From assembly GCF_001421485.1 (NCBI RefSeq), contig NZ_LMKK01000001.1:315717-379716 (forward strand): DNA of 64,000 bases, written 5' to 3'. Shown in pieces: positions 8,000 through 17,041 of this stretch. This DNA is from Agreia sp. Leaf210 (GTDB lineage Bacteria; Actinomycetota; Actinomycetes; Actinomycetales; Microbacteriaceae). The translations under genes were made by a program, and so were the position numbers. The notes under the pieces are model-generated. The model saw only the letters and a program-made list of their open reading frames with translations, ran no database searches and was not told where the DNA came from. Each line of letters begins with the position of its first letter. Position 1 is the first letter of the stretch.

Positions 8000-9562
8000 T
8001 CAGGAAACGAACGTGGTCGCGATGTCGATGAGCGCCAGGTCGGTGCCCCGTGGTCCGACGAGGCAGAGGCCGGCCGGTGCACCATCGACCTCGAGCAGCG
8101 GAACGGACAGTGCGGGGTATCCACCGATGCCCGCGAGGCAGGTCAGGGCGAGCGTCGCCGCCCGGGCAGCGTCGATCTCGGCGGGGTCGGCGGTCAGCGA
8201 CGGCGCGGTCGACGCCGTCGACGGCAGCAACAGGATGCGCCCGGCCAGGGCCTCGTCGAGCTGGGTGCGAGCGGCCCCGAGCACCTCCCGAGCAGAGGAT
8301 TCTTCCTCGTCGGTAATCGTCGACGCCACCTCGAAGCGCGACGCGACGTCGTCTGCCAGCACTCCCGGATGAGCGGTGATCCACTCGCCGTGCCGACGCC
8401 ACGCCTCCGCGCCCTGCACGGTGCGGAACGCCGCGAAGAAACCAGAGATGTCGCCGAGGTCGACGACGCCCACCTCGCCGATCAGCCCCGCGGCCTCGAG
8501 CCGGCCCACGGCATCCACCAACGCCCCCTGCATCGCGGGGTCGGCGGCGAAGAGCAGCTCGGTCGAGATCACGAACTGCGGCTCGACAGGCTGCTGCGCG
8601 GCGTCGTCGAGCGTGCTCGCGGCAGCGGCGCGCAGCACGGAGGCAGATCTCGTCAGCCATCCGATCGTGTCGAACGACGCGGCCAGCGGCAGCAGCCCGC
8701 CCGAGTCGACGGCGCCGTGCGTGGTGCGCAGACCCCAGAGCCCCTGATACGACGCGGGAACCCGGATCGACCCCGCGGTGTCGGTCGCGAGCCCGATGCT
8801 GGCGTGCCCCAGGGCCACCGCCGAGGCGGGTCCGCTCGATGAGCCGCCGGGAGTGGCTCCGGCAACCGCCGCGTTCGGCGGGGTGCCGTAGCGCACGTTC
8901 TTGCCAGCGATCGAATAGGCGAACTCGTCGGTCTGCGCGATGCCGCGAACGGATGCGCCGGCCGCGAGCAGCGCGGCGAGGGCGGGCGCGTTCGCCTCGG
9001 CAGGAGTCGCCTCCGCGAGGTATTCGGGAATGCCAGCGCCGACGGCGAAGCCCCGCACATCGAACAGATCCTTCACCGCGACTGTCTCACCCTCGAGCGC
9101 GCCGCCTTTCGAGGCGGTCGAGCCCACCAGCGGATTGCCCAGCACGCGCCAGATCGCCGTGTTCATGGCTGCGGGGGCGCCGGCCACCTGGGCGGACTCG
9201 ATGACCCAGCCGACGGCATCCGGGCGTCTCGCCCACAGCTGCGTGATGAGCCCACGCCCACCCGAGCGGGGCCGGTTCTCGCTGACGATGAGGGCATGCT
9301 CGCTCGAGAGCACGCGCACGTGCAGCGCCGTGACGGTGCGCGTGGGCGCACCACCTCGAGCACCGCGGAACGAGCTGATGCGCTCGTGGCCGACGAGCAA
9401 CCCTGACGCGTCGCCGCGCAGAGTGGAGTCACCGGGGGCGAACGCCGCGTCGAGCGCCTCGAGGTCGTTGTCGAGAAGCGCGTCTTCGTAGGCCCAGAAG
9501 GCGTCGATCAGGCCGTCGGGCAGCTCGCCGGTGACGGAGGTGGGAGAGAGTCGCTCAGCCAT
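8000..9562 (-). CDS. AtzH-like domain fused to amidase-signature hydrolase
   Basis: 520-residue fusion. Residues about 10-130 resemble the DUF3225/AtzH (HpxZ) NTF2-like fold (LIDAFWAYEDALLDND, LVGHERISSFR). Residues 150-520 are an amidase-signature hydrolase with catalytic Lys in TVAVKDLFDV, GGSSSGPASAVA and the nucleophile region TAGSIRVPASYQG. AtzH/HpxZ partners AtzE/HpxY-type amidases acting on small ureido or oxalurate-like acids, so hydrolysis of a ureide-pathway intermediate is likely; the substrate is inferred from context only. It overlaps the preceding formamidase-type gene by 8 bases. ATG at 9562 begins the conserved N-domain. Confidence 0.82.
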   Translation of the reverse strand: MAERLSPTSVTGELPDGLIDAFWAYEDALLDNDLEALDAAFAPGDSTLRGDASGLLVGHERISSFRGARGGAPTRTVTALHVRVLSSEHALIVSENRPRSGGRGLITQLWARRPDAVGWVIESAQVAGAPAAMNTAIWRVLGNPLVGSTASKGGALEGETVAVKDLFDVRGFAVGAGIPEYLAEATPAEANAPALAALLAAGASVRGIAQTDEFAYSIAGKNVRYGTPPNAAVAGATPGGSSSGPASAVALGHASIGLATDTAGSIRVPASYQGLWGLRTTHGAVDSGGLLPLAASFDTIGWLTRSASVLRAAAASTLDDAAQQPVEPQFVISTELLFAADPAMQGALVDAVGRLEAAGLIGEVGVVDLGDISGFFAAFRTVQGAEAWRRHGEWITAHPGVLADDVASRFEVASTITDEEESSAREVLGAARTQLDEALAGRILLLPSTASTAPSLTADPAEIDAARAATLALTCLAGIGGYPALSVPLLEVDGAPAGLCLVGPRGTDLALIDIATTFVS

Positions 9563-10652
9563 GATGTCCTTCGAAATCCGAGACGCGCACACGGGCATGC
9601 ACACCGGTGACCAGGTCGACGACCTGAGAGATGTTGAAGTCGGTGGCCGCGCTGAGGTAGGCGTAGGCGAGGTCCTCGTCCATGCCGTAGCGGGCATGCA
9701 GCAGAGAGATGGCGGCGCGCACGCATTTGCGCAGGGCCTCGTCGAGGTCGTCGTCCATTCCCGTGGGAACGAGGAACTCCGCGGTCTCGGCGAGAGGCCC
9801 GACGAGAGCGCCGAACGCCTTCAGCGCCTCGCTCTGCGGCACGACCTCGAAGCGCACGGTCACGCGAAGCGAGGCCTCCATTGCGGTGAGCGCGACCTCG
9901 CCGTCGCCCTGGGCGAAGTGCGGGTCGCCGACGTAGGCCAGCGCGCCGTCGACCTGAACCGGGATGTAGAGCGAGCTGCCCTCGGTGAGCAGGTTGATGT
10001 CGATGTTTCCGCCGTGCGCGCCGGGCGGTACCGAGTGCGGGCGCGTCATCCCGGCGACGGCCACCCCCATGATCCCGAGGAACGGACGCAGCGGGAACCG
10101 CACGGTGTGCTCTGCTCCGGCGACGAGCGGCAGGGTTCCGACCTGGCTTCCGTCGGCCTCGTCGTCGACGGCGGAGAAGACGCTCACCGAGCCCTCGACG
10201 AGCGGAAACTCGCCGGGAAGCGCTCCCCTGCCGTGCCTGTTCGAGATCACGCCGTAGGGAACGCGCGGCGTCGCCTCGAGCAGGGTCATCTTCAGCAGAT
10301 CGCCCGGCTTCGCACCCCGGATGCGGATGGGTCCGGTCACGACGTGCGGCCCGTCGACCTTGGGGTCGCGCTGATATCCGGATGCCGCGAGCGCGATCGC
10401 GTCGTCGAGCACGTTCTCGCGCCCCACGCCGTGGCCGACGAAGTACGCGACGGGGTCGCGGCCCTGGTCTTCGAGCACGCCCTCATGACTGAGGGTGTCG
10501 ATGGTGACCTCGTCACCCGACTCGATGGTGATGACCTCGGTGTCGGCGGCGCAGGGCAGCCTGCCCCAGAGCACGTTCTCGATAGACGCCGGCAGGTAGT
10601 GAGCGGCCTGGATGAATCCCTGGCCGGGCTGGAGCGGTGCAGTGAACGGCAT
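9555..10652 (-). CDS. Acetamidase/formamidase family protein
   Basis: 365-residue member of the FmdA/AmdA family, which hydrolyses formamide, acetamide or related short amides to the acid and ammonia. Family segments seen are GVLEDQGRDPVAYFVGHGVG, GPIRIRGAKPGDLLKM, the PHSVPPGAHGGNID core (near-universal in this family), LYIPVQVDGALAYVGDPH and QGDGE. It is the first gene of a two-gene operon with the AtzH-amidase fusion. Together they probably recover nitrogen from amide products of purine or pyrimidine breakdown. GATACT about 60 bases upstream of the start is a possible -10. Confidence 0.88.
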   Translation of the reverse strand: MPFTAPLQPGQGFIQAAHYLPASIENVLWGRLPCAADTEVITIESGDEVTIDTLSHEGVLEDQGRDPVAYFVGHGVGRENVLDDAIALAASGYQRDPKVDGPHVVTGPIRIRGAKPGDLLKMTLLEATPRVPYGVISNRHGRGALPGEFPLVEGSVSVFSAVDDEADGSQVGTLPLVAGAEHTVRFPLRPFLGIMGVAVAGMTRPHSVPPGAHGGNIDINLLTEGSSLYIPVQVDGALAYVGDPHFAQGDGEVALTAMEASLRVTVRFEVVPQSEALKAFGALVGPLAETAEFLVPTGMDDDLDEALRKCVRAAISLLHARYGMDEDLAYAYLSAATDFNISQVVDLVTGVHARVRVSDFEGHHG

Positions 10653-10762
10653 CCGAATGCGCGCCTTCCGAAGTCTGGAAAGATGGGAGGGTCGCTTCGA
10701 GAGTATCGTGCGCCAGCCGACAGCCCCGCCACGCCCAGAGACATCGAAAGATCAGGTGCACC

Positions 10763-11482
10763 GTGCTCCGAAGACTCCGCAGCAAGCCCGCCAATCTGCA
10801 TCTGGGTCTGATGCTCGCCCTCACGTTCTCGACCGGAATCGCCGACGCGGTCGGCTACCTCGGCCTCGACAAGGTCTTCACCGCGAACATGACCGGCAAC
10901 GTCGTGATCCTCGGAATGGCGATCGCCGGCGCCGACGGTCTGCCCGTCATCGGCCCGCTCGTCGCCCTGTTCGGGTTCATGCTGGGCGCCGCGATCGGCG
11001 GCCGCGTACTGCGCCCCGTCAAGGTCGGCTGGACCACCCACAGCACCGTGCTGTTCAGCATCGTGGGCACGGTCATGGTCGGCCTCACGATCGCGCTGTT
11101 CGTCTACGACGGGCCTCCCCCGCAGCCCTACGAGTACATCTTCACCGGATGCTTCGCCCTGGTCATGGGCGTGCAGGCCGCGACGGCGCGACACATCGCC
11201 GTGAAAGACGTCACCACCGTGGTGGTGACCTCGACCATCACCGGCCTCGCCGCCGACTCGCGACTGGCCGGCGGCTCGGGGCAGCCGTGGTTCCGGCGGG
11301 CCGGCGCCATCCTGCTCATCTGCGGGGGCGCCGCCGTGGGCGCGCTGCTGCTTATGATCCACATCGGCTGGGGCGTGGCCCTGGCCGCCTTCATCACTCT
11401 TCTGGTCGCCTTGACCGGGCACCTCGCGGGTCGGCCGCACCACGCTCCGGTGGAGCCGGCCGAGGTCGACGCCTCCGCCTGA
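10763..11482 (+). CDS. DUF1275 (YoaK-type) integral membrane protein
   Basis: 239-residue polytopic membrane protein. Family hallmarks are FSTGIADAVGYLGLDKVFTANMTGN near the N-terminus (quoted only as far as residue 45) and GVQAATARHIAVKDVTTVVVT in the middle. About six hydrophobic segments are visible. The function of DUF1275/YoaK is not established. GTG at 10763 is chosen because the conserved region begins 16 codons later. It is divergent from the formamidase-type gene, 110 bases away. Confidence 0.85.
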   Translation: MLRRLRSKPANLHLGLMLALTFSTGIADAVGYLGLDKVFTANMTGNVVILGMAIAGADGLPVIGPLVALFGFMLGAAIGGRVLRPVKVGWTTHSTVLFSIVGTVMVGLTIALFVYDGPPPQPYEYIFTGCFALVMGVQAATARHIAVKDVTTVVVTSTITGLAADSRLAGGSGQPWFRRAGAILLICGGAAVGALLLMIHIGWGVALAAFITLLVALTGHLAGRPHHAPVEPAEVDASA

Positions 11483-13093
11483 TCAGCGGCGGCGCTGCTC
11501 CGACTGCTCGCGATCCCACTCGTCGAAGAAGTCCTGGCTCTTGCTGCGCACCCGGTCGTCGAGTCCGAGGTTTCGCTCCTTGCCCGTGGCGAGCGCCAGT
11601 TCCTCCTCGTGCTCGGCCAGCTGTCTGAGCGTGGCCAGCCTGCCCGTGGTGATCTGAGCATCCAGAAGCGCCTGGTCGCGCTCGAGCGCGAACTGCTGGC
11701 GCACCCGAGCGATCTCGGTGCGGTCGTGTTCGCGCGCCGTCTCGTCGTGCACCGACTCCTTGTTGCCGAGGTTGCGCAGCAGCTTGATGATCACGGGAAG
11801 CAGCTCGATCGCGAAGAACAGCAGGAACACCATGACGTGCGCGAGCCCCGCAGACGGGCTCTCTTTGCTCAATCGATCGAGCGCGGTGAGACGGTTGCTG
11901 ATGCCATCGCTCGACGACACGGCCGCGTCGTTCTGGGCCTGGAAGTCGGACTTGCGCTGCTCGATCGTGGCGAGGTCTGCCTGCGCCTTGGTGAGCGCGG
12001 CCTCGGCCGTGGTCTTCGAGTCCTTCAGCTGCGAGGCTAGGGCGGGCTGCGCCGTCGCGAGTGCCGCGGCGGTTGCTTTCTGCGCCTGGTCGTAGACGGT
12101 CTGCGCCGAATCGACGGCCTGTCGCGCGATCTGCGTCACGGCTCCGTCACCGACCTGGCCCGAGCCCCCGGTGCCATTGGCCTCGGCCTGCCACGCGGCG
12201 GTCTTGGCGTTGAGATCGGCGAGTGCCGCGTCTTCTGCAGCCTTGGCGGCAGCGTAGGTGGGGTCGGTGAGCGGGTCGACGGCATCGCTCTTGTCGATGA
12301 TCGCCTGGTTGCTGGCGATCGAGGCTCGCACGGTGTCTTCGGTCGAGAGGATCGGATCGCTGGCGAGCTGGTTGGCGAACGACGTACGCGCCTCGGCCTC
12401 CATCACCAGGATCTGAGCGCTGATCTCGGGTGCGAAGATCTGCAGGGTGACCGGCGTCGAGATGACAGTGCCGAGGATCGCGGCCAGCAGCACGCGGGGA
12501 ACGACGGCGAACGTGGTCTTCCAGGCACCCTTGGTGTTCGAGAGCTGGATCGTGAGAGCGCGGTCGATGGCGAAGATCCCCGCGCCCCAGAAGATGCCCA
12601 CCGGAATGAACCAGAACCAGTCGGCGTGGAACACCATGCCGAGGGCGAAGGCCATCGACAGAGCGGCCACGGTGGCCGTGAACATCAGGATGAGGGCCAT
12701 CGACGAGTAGGCCTGCCGATCGCCGGGTGCGCCCTCGATGGCGTCGGGGCGGGCTCCTCCGAGCACGGCGAGGCTGGTGCGGCGCAAACGGCGACGGCGC
12801 GCATTCGGCCTCTCGCCGGGCTCGACCGGTGCGGCGGCAGCGGTCGCCTCACCCTCGGTTCCGGATGCCTCGGGCTGGGCATCGATGTCCCGCTCGAACC
12901 AGGGCTGCTCCTGCTGCTCGACGGAGAGCTGCTCGGTGGGCGCCGTGGTCATCGGCGAGGTGTCACTCGACAGGTCGACGCCGGACAGCGCCTCGATCGG
13001 CACCGTCTCCGCCTCGGGGCGTCGGCGCGGTTTCGGGGTTTCGCTGAACCAGGGCTCCAACTGGGGCCCACTCGATGAGTCGTTTTCGCTCAC
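11483..13093 (-). CDS. DUF4407 membrane protein with long coiled coil
   Basis: 536 residues. The first about 100 residues are acidic and low-complexity, with two PWF(S/E) motifs. Then a basic patch (RRRRLRRTS) and two or three membrane segments (residues about 130-230) are followed by an Ala-rich coiled coil to about residue 400, a further membrane helix (AHVMVFLLFFAIELLPVI), and a charged C-terminal coiled coil. This architecture is DUF4407. The role is unknown. Its stop lies immediately next to that of the DUF1275 gene (convergent). Confidence 0.85.
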   Translation of the reverse strand: MSENDSSSGPQLEPWFSETPKPRRRPEAETVPIEALSGVDLSSDTSPMTTAPTEQLSVEQQEQPWFERDIDAQPEASGTEGEATAAAAPVEPGERPNARRRRLRRTSLAVLGGARPDAIEGAPGDRQAYSSMALILMFTATVAALSMAFALGMVFHADWFWFIPVGIFWGAGIFAIDRALTIQLSNTKGAWKTTFAVVPRVLLAAILGTVISTPVTLQIFAPEISAQILVMEAEARTSFANQLASDPILSTEDTVRASIASNQAIIDKSDAVDPLTDPTYAAAKAAEDAALADLNAKTAAWQAEANGTGGSGQVGDGAVTQIARQAVDSAQTVYDQAQKATAAALATAQPALASQLKDSKTTAEAALTKAQADLATIEQRKSDFQAQNDAAVSSSDGISNRLTALDRLSKESPSAGLAHVMVFLLFFAIELLPVIIKLLRNLGNKESVHDETAREHDRTEIARVRQQFALERDQALLDAQITTGRLATLRQLAEHEEELALATGKERNLGLDDRVRSKSQDFFDEWDREQSEQRRR

Positions 13094-13171
13094 GCCGAGT
13101 CCTTCCTGTTCGAATGATCAGCGGCAAGTATGCACGCACCGACCCTGAGCATCCGGTGAGCATGCCCTCAA

Positions 13172-14092
13172 TCAGCCCTGCGGAGCACTCCGCAGCTTCT
13201 GGCAGTGGGCGCAGAAATGCGAGCCGCGATTCATGAAGCTCTCACGCACGATCAGGCGTCCACAGCGCGGGCACGGCTGCCCCTGCCGACCGTAGGCATT
13301 GAGGCTGTGCGAGAAGTATCCTGATGCGCCGTTCACGTTCACGTACTGCGCGTCGAAGCTCGTTCCGCCCTCGGCGAGCGCCTTCTCGAGCACGAACCGC
13401 ACTTCGGTCAGCAGCAGCTTCGCCTTGGCGCGCGACAGCGACGACGACGGCTGGGCGTAGTGGATGCGTGCCGCCCACAGCGACTCGTCGGCGTAGATGT
13501 TGCCGATGCCGCTGATGAGGTTCTGGTCGAGCATCGCCCTCTTGATGCCGGTGTTCTTCCGAGCGAGCGAGGCGAAGAACGCGGCGTCACTGAAGGCCGG
13601 ATCGAGCGGGTCGCGCGCGATGTGCGACACCTGGCCGGGAATGGATGCGAGCTCGCTCCCACGGCCGGCCGCGCGCCCATCGTCGGTCGGCAGCAGAGCG
13701 TCGACGGCCATCGAGCCGAAGATGCGCTGGTCGACGAAGTTCACCCAGAACTCGCCGTGCTCGGGATGCTCGATGTGCAGGCGAATGCGCAGCAGGCCGT
13801 CTTCCTCGACGCCGGGCGTGCGCAGCAGAACCTGTCCACTCATTCCGAGGTGGGTTACGAGAGCTCGGCCTCCGGCGTCGGTCGCGTCGTCGAGCGGGAA
13901 CCAGAGGAACTTGCCTCGGCGCACGGCCGAGCGCATCCGGTGCCCCTCGAGCAGGTCGACGAAGGCGCCCGCCGCGGGGACGTGCCGTTTGAGCGAACGC
14001 TGGTCGAAGACCTCGACCGCGCTGATGAGCGCGCCTGACACGGCCCGCTCGAGGCCAGCACGCACGACCTCGACCTCGGGGAGTTCGGGCAC
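13172..14092 (-). CDS. mutM: Formamidopyrimidine-DNA glycosylase
   Basis: Bifunctional glycosylase/AP lyase removing 8-oxoguanine and ring-opened purines. After the initiator the protein begins PELPEVE, giving the catalytic Pro and the Glu required for activity. GKFLWFPLDD carries the conserved Lys. Near the C-terminus is the zinc finger CPRCGRLIV...CAHC. 306 residues is normal to slightly long for the family. The GTG start at 14092 is fixed by the requirement for Pro at position 2 and falls one base after the rnc stop. Confidence 0.96.
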   Translation of the reverse strand: MPELPEVEVVRAGLERAVSGALISAVEVFDQRSLKRHVPAAGAFVDLLEGHRMRSAVRRGKFLWFPLDDATDAGGRALVTHLGMSGQVLLRTPGVEEDGLLRIRLHIEHPEHGEFWVNFVDQRIFGSMAVDALLPTDDGRAAGRGSELASIPGQVSHIARDPLDPAFSDAAFFASLARKNTGIKRAMLDQNLISGIGNIYADESLWAARIHYAQPSSSLSRAKAKLLLTEVRFVLEKALAEGGTSFDAQYVNVNGASGYFSHSLNAYGRQGQPCPRCGRLIVRESFMNRGSHFCAHCQKLRSAPQG

Positions 14093-14093
14093 T

Positions 14094-14825
14094 CTAGGCC
14101 GACGCCACTTCGGTCGGCAGAGCCGCCAGCATCGCCACGGCATCACGAGCGGCGGATGCCTCGGCCTGCTTCTTGGACGGTCCCTCGCCCGTGGCCTGCA
14201 CCACGACGGCACCAGCCGCGGTCGCTACGCGCACGGTGGCGACGAACACTTTCTGGTGATCGGGCCCGGATTCGCTCAACTCGTAGACGGGAGCGGCCAG
14301 GCCCTTCTGGCCCGCGGCCTCCTGCAGGGACGTCTTGGGGTCCATGGAGATGCGGAAGTGACCGGGAGCAGTGGCGAGGGGGGCTACGAGACGAAGCACG
14401 AGCGCGGTCGCCGCATCCGGGCCCGCACCCAGATAGCTGGCGCCGATGACGGCCTCCATCGTGTCGGCGAGGATCGACGGCTTGTCTCGACCACCCGTGA
14501 GCTCTTCGCCGCGACCGAGTCGAACGAAGCGACCCAGTTCGATGCCTCGGGCGATCTCCGCCAGAGCGACCGTCGACACGAGACTCGCGCGGCGCTTGGC
14601 CAGCTCTCCCTCTTCGAGATCGGGAAAACGGCGGTAGAGCATGACCGTGACCGCCTGGCCCAGAATCGAGTCGCCGAGAAACTCGAGGCGCTCGTTCGTG
14701 GGGATGCCGCCGTGCTCGTACGAGTACGAGCGGTGGGTCAGGGCGAGCTCGAGCAGATCGTCGGGAAGCTCGATCTGCAAAGTCGCCAAAAGGAGCGACC
14801 CGTCGGTTTCGTGTTCAGAAACCAT
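14094..14825 (-). CDS. rnc: Ribonuclease III
   Basis: Double-strand-specific endoribonuclease for rRNA and mRNA processing. The 243-residue protein has the RNase III signature NERLEFLGDSILG, the second acidic cluster DTMEAVIGASYLG, and a C-terminal double-stranded RNA-binding domain (PKTSLQEAAGQKG to EASAARDAVAMLA). ATG at 14825 (MVSEHETDG) gives a typical N-terminus. It lies in the conserved order DUF177-rpmF-rnc-mutM. Confidence 0.97.
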   Translation of the reverse strand: MVSEHETDGSLLLATLQIELPDDLLELALTHRSYSYEHGGIPTNERLEFLGDSILGQAVTVMLYRRFPDLEEGELAKRRASLVSTVALAEIARGIELGRFVRLGRGEELTGGRDKPSILADTMEAVIGASYLGAGPDAATALVLRLVAPLATAPGHFRISMDPKTSLQEAAGQKGLAAPVYELSESGPDHQKVFVATVRVATAAGAVVVQATGEGPSKKQAEASAARDAVAMLAALPTEVASA

Positions 14826-14875
14826 CGAGGCGCTCCTTGGTGACGCATCTGTTGTCGTTGCCGACAGCAGGAGTC

Positions 14876-15079
14876 TTAGATGTCTGCGACCTTGCGGCCC
14901 TTGTACTCCATGAACAGGGGGGTGCCTGCGGAGTCTTCGACGATCTTGGCGCGGTGCGGCAAGCTGTAGACAGTCTTGCCGTTCTCGATCGTCTTGACGA
15001 GGGTGGGGGCCGTAGCCTTCCACTGAGCGCGACGCATGCGGGTGGAAGCCCGCGACATCTTTCTCTTCGGAACAGCCAT
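14876..15079 (-). CDS. rpmF: 50S ribosomal protein L32
   Basis: 67 residues beginning [20 protein letters not shown], the usual L32 N-terminus. The Cys residues of zinc-binding L32 forms are absent (no cysteine in the whole protein), so this is the zinc-independent form. It sits directly downstream of the DUF177 gene, as in most bacteria. Confidence 0.97.
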   Translation of the reverse strand: MAVPKRKMSRASTRMRRAQWKATAPTLVKTIENGKTVYSLPHRAKIVEDSAGTPLFMEYKGRKVADI

Positions 15080-15106
15080 GATCTTCTCTTTTCTCTATCG
15101 TTCAGG

Positions 15107-15670
15107 TCACTCGGGTCGCGCGGAGGCGTCGGTGTCTGCTTGGTCAGTCTGTGTGGAGGCTTCGAAGCCGGCGAGCGCAGCCCAGCGCGGATCGGTGATC
15201 TGCTGGGGTTCGTCATGCGGCTGATCGGCCAGCTTCTCACCCGTCTCCGGGTCTAGTCCTGGGCAATCCGGCCGACAGACCGGTTGGAACGGCAGTGAAA
15301 GTACCACCGCATCCCTGATCATCGGTTCGAGGTCGACGTGATCGTCGAGAACCGAGTAATCAAAAGCTTCGTCAAGAGAATACGCGAAAACGTCTTGGAA
15401 TTCGACTTCTACCGGCAGATGGATGTCGGTGAGGCAGCGCCCGCAGACTCCGTCGGCCGTTCCGGAGACATGAACCGACGCCAGGATGCCGTCGTGCAGG
15501 CCTTCGAGACGAAGGTCGACATCGAGGATCGAGTCGGCCTGAACGGCCACGAGGCCCTCGCCGAGCTTCTCGGGAACAACGATCTCGAGTTCGTGCTCGC
15601 GCATCTCGCCGGGCCGGTGGATGAGGTCGTGCACCCCCACGGTGTAGGGCGTCTTCTTGAATTTGTTCAC
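15107..15670 (-). CDS. YceD/DUF177 family protein (23S rRNA accumulation protein)
   Basis: 187-residue acidic protein. The family is linked to 23S rRNA metabolism and nearly always precedes rpmF. Seen: HDLIHRPGEMRE near the N-terminus, the SGTADGVCGRCL segment with its CxxC, and a C-terminal CRPDCPGLDPETG. GTG at 15670 is chosen because the conserved sequence starts there; upstream frame is antisense to the next gene. TAGACT eight bases before the GTG could be a -10. Confidence 0.9.
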   Translation of the reverse strand: MNKFKKTPYTVGVHDLIHRPGEMREHELEIVVPEKLGEGLVAVQADSILDVDLRLEGLHDGILASVHVSGTADGVCGRCLTDIHLPVEVEFQDVFAYSLDEAFDYSVLDDHVDLEPMIRDAVVLSLPFQPVCRPDCPGLDPETGEKLADQPHDEPQQITDPRWAALAGFEASTQTDQADTDASARPE

Positions 15671-15731
15671 AACATTCGAGTCTACCGGCGATCGCCGCGC
15701 GGCGTCCCCTGAGGGTGCGCAGGAAAAAGTC

Positions 15732-15782
15732 TTGACACGGCGAGGCAAGCCTGGTTGGTTAGTTACATGAGTAATGAACCAA
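15732..15782 (+). promoter_or_regulatory. Promoter and palindromic operator of the GntR/ABC operon
   Basis: TTGACA (15732-15737) is a consensus -35. A 28-base palindrome follows at 15755-15782: half-sites TTGGTTAGTTAC and GTAATGAACCAA around ATGA, 10 of 12 positions symmetric. It covers the -10 and start region, where repressor binding would block transcription. The next gene encodes a YtrA-type GntR protein, the likely ligand of this site. Confidence 0.7.
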
Positions 15783-15797
15783 CGAAGGGAACACGTC

Positions 15798-16154
15798 GTG
15801 GATGACTCTCGACCGATCTTCGTGCAGATCGCCGAGCTGATCGAGAACGACATCATCGCCGGTGCCCTTCCCGAAGAGTCGCAGGTTCCATCGACGAACG
15901 AGTTCGCCGCATTCCATCGCATCAACCCCGCAACCGCAGGCAAGGGAGTCAATGTGCTCGTCGACGACGGCATCCTCTACAAGAAGCGCGGCATCGGCAT
16001 GTTCGTCGCATCCGGCGCCCGAGACCGACTGGTGGCCAAGCGCCGAGACCAGTTCCAGAACGAATTCATCGCACCGCTGATGGTCGAGGCAGAGAAGCTC
16101 GGCATAGGCGAAACGCAGTTGATCGACATGATCAGAAAGGAAGGCACAGCATGA
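15798..16154 (+). CDS. GntR-family (YtrA-type) transcriptional regulator
   Basis: 118-residue winged-helix regulator with a short C-terminal dimerisation tail, typical of the YtrA subfamily that represses ABC-transporter operons. Seen: SRPIFVQIAELIENDI, SQVPSTNEFAAFHRINPATA (recognition helix) and YKKRGIGMFVA (wing). GTG at 15798 is preceded by GAAGGGA at a good distance; the ATG at 15774 lies inside the operator palindrome and is less likely. It overlaps the ATPase gene by ATGA and probably autoregulates. Confidence 0.9.
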   Translation: MDDSRPIFVQIAELIENDIIAGALPEESQVPSTNEFAAFHRINPATAGKGVNVLVDDGILYKKRGIGMFVASGARDRLVAKRRDQFQNEFIAPLMVEAEKLGIGETQLIDMIRKEGTA

Positions 16155-17041
16155 GTGCAGTAGTAGAGGTGTCTCACCTCACCCGCCGTTTCGGCGAGAC
16201 GACCGCCGTCGACGACGTCAGCTTCAGCGTCCAGAAGAACACCATCCACGGGCTGCTGGGCCGCAACGGCGCCGGCAAGACGACTCTGATGCAACTGCTG
16301 ACCGGCCAGGACTTCGCCACCCGCGGCGAGATCCGCATCTTCGGAGAACACCCGGTCGAGAACTCGGGTGTGCTGAAGAACGTGTGCTTCATCAAAGAGA
16401 GTCAGCGCTACCCCGACGACTTCAAGCCGCGGCACGTGTTCACCAGCGCTCCCTGGTTCTTTCCCAACTGGGACGCCGCCCTGGCCGAACGCCTCATCGC
16501 CGACTTCCGGCTGCCGCTGAATCGCCGCATCAAGAAGCTGTCGCGCGGCCAACTGTCGGCCATCGGGGTCATCGTCGGGCTGGCATCCCGCGCCCCGCTG
16601 ACGTTCTTCGACGAGCCGTACCTGGGTCTGGATGCCGTGGCGCGGCAGATCTTCTACGACCGGCTCCTCGAGGACTTCGGCGAGCATCCCCGCACGGTGA
16701 TTCTCTCGACGCACCTCATCGACGAGGTCAGCAACCTGCTCGAGCACGTTCTCGTGATCGACGAGGGCAAGCTGCTCATCGACCAGGACGCGGAGACCCT
16801 GCGCGGATCTGCCACCACCGTGGTCGGTACCAGGCAGGGCGTCGACTCGTTCGTCGTCGGCCGAGAGGTGCTGCATCGCGAGGGCATCGGCGGTCTCGCC
16901 TCGGTGACGGTCGGCCGTCTCACACCTCAGGATCGCGCACGCGCCACCGAGATGGGCCTCGAGCTGTCGCCCGTGTCGCTGCAGCAACTCGTCGTGCGCC
17001 TCACCGGCAGCAGCCAGACAGCATTGGAGCAGAGCGCATGA
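16151..17041 (+). CDS. ABC transporter ATP-binding protein
   Basis: 296-residue ATPase of the YtrB-like/ABC-2 export type. Walker A GRNGAGKTT, a variant signature LSRGQ in place of LSGGQ, Walker B LTFFDEPYLGLD and the switch His in STHLIDE are all present. The C-terminal 90 residues are a family-specific extension. It would energise the membrane protein encoded next, with which it overlaps by ATGA. Substrate unknown; YtrA-type operons are often induced by cell-envelope-active compounds. Confidence 0.92.
   Translation: MSAVVEVSHLTRRFGETTAVDDVSFSVQKNTIHGLLGRNGAGKTTLMQLLTGQDFATRGEIRIFGEHPVENSGVLKNVCFIKESQRYPDDFKPRHVFTSAPWFFPNWDAALAERLIADFRLPLNRRIKKLSRGQLSAIGVIVGLASRAPLTFFDEPYLGLDAVARQIFYDRLLEDFGEHPRTVILSTHLIDEVSNLLEHVLVIDEGKLLIDQDAETLRGSATTVVGTRQGVDSFVVGREVLHREGIGGLASVTVGRLTPQDRARATEMGLELSPVSLQQLVVRLTGSSQTALEQSA

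Noticed and set aside
7809-8660. Minus-strand ORF containing an LSLSKG peptide
   Set aside because: The peptide is just the translation of the CTGAGCTTGTCGAAGGG-type repeat, and the frame is a shadow of the amidase gene.
9531-10811. Long plus-strand frame opposite the formamidase gene
   Set aside because: High-GC antisense shadow; the minus-strand gene has the conserved PHSVPPGAHGGNID core.
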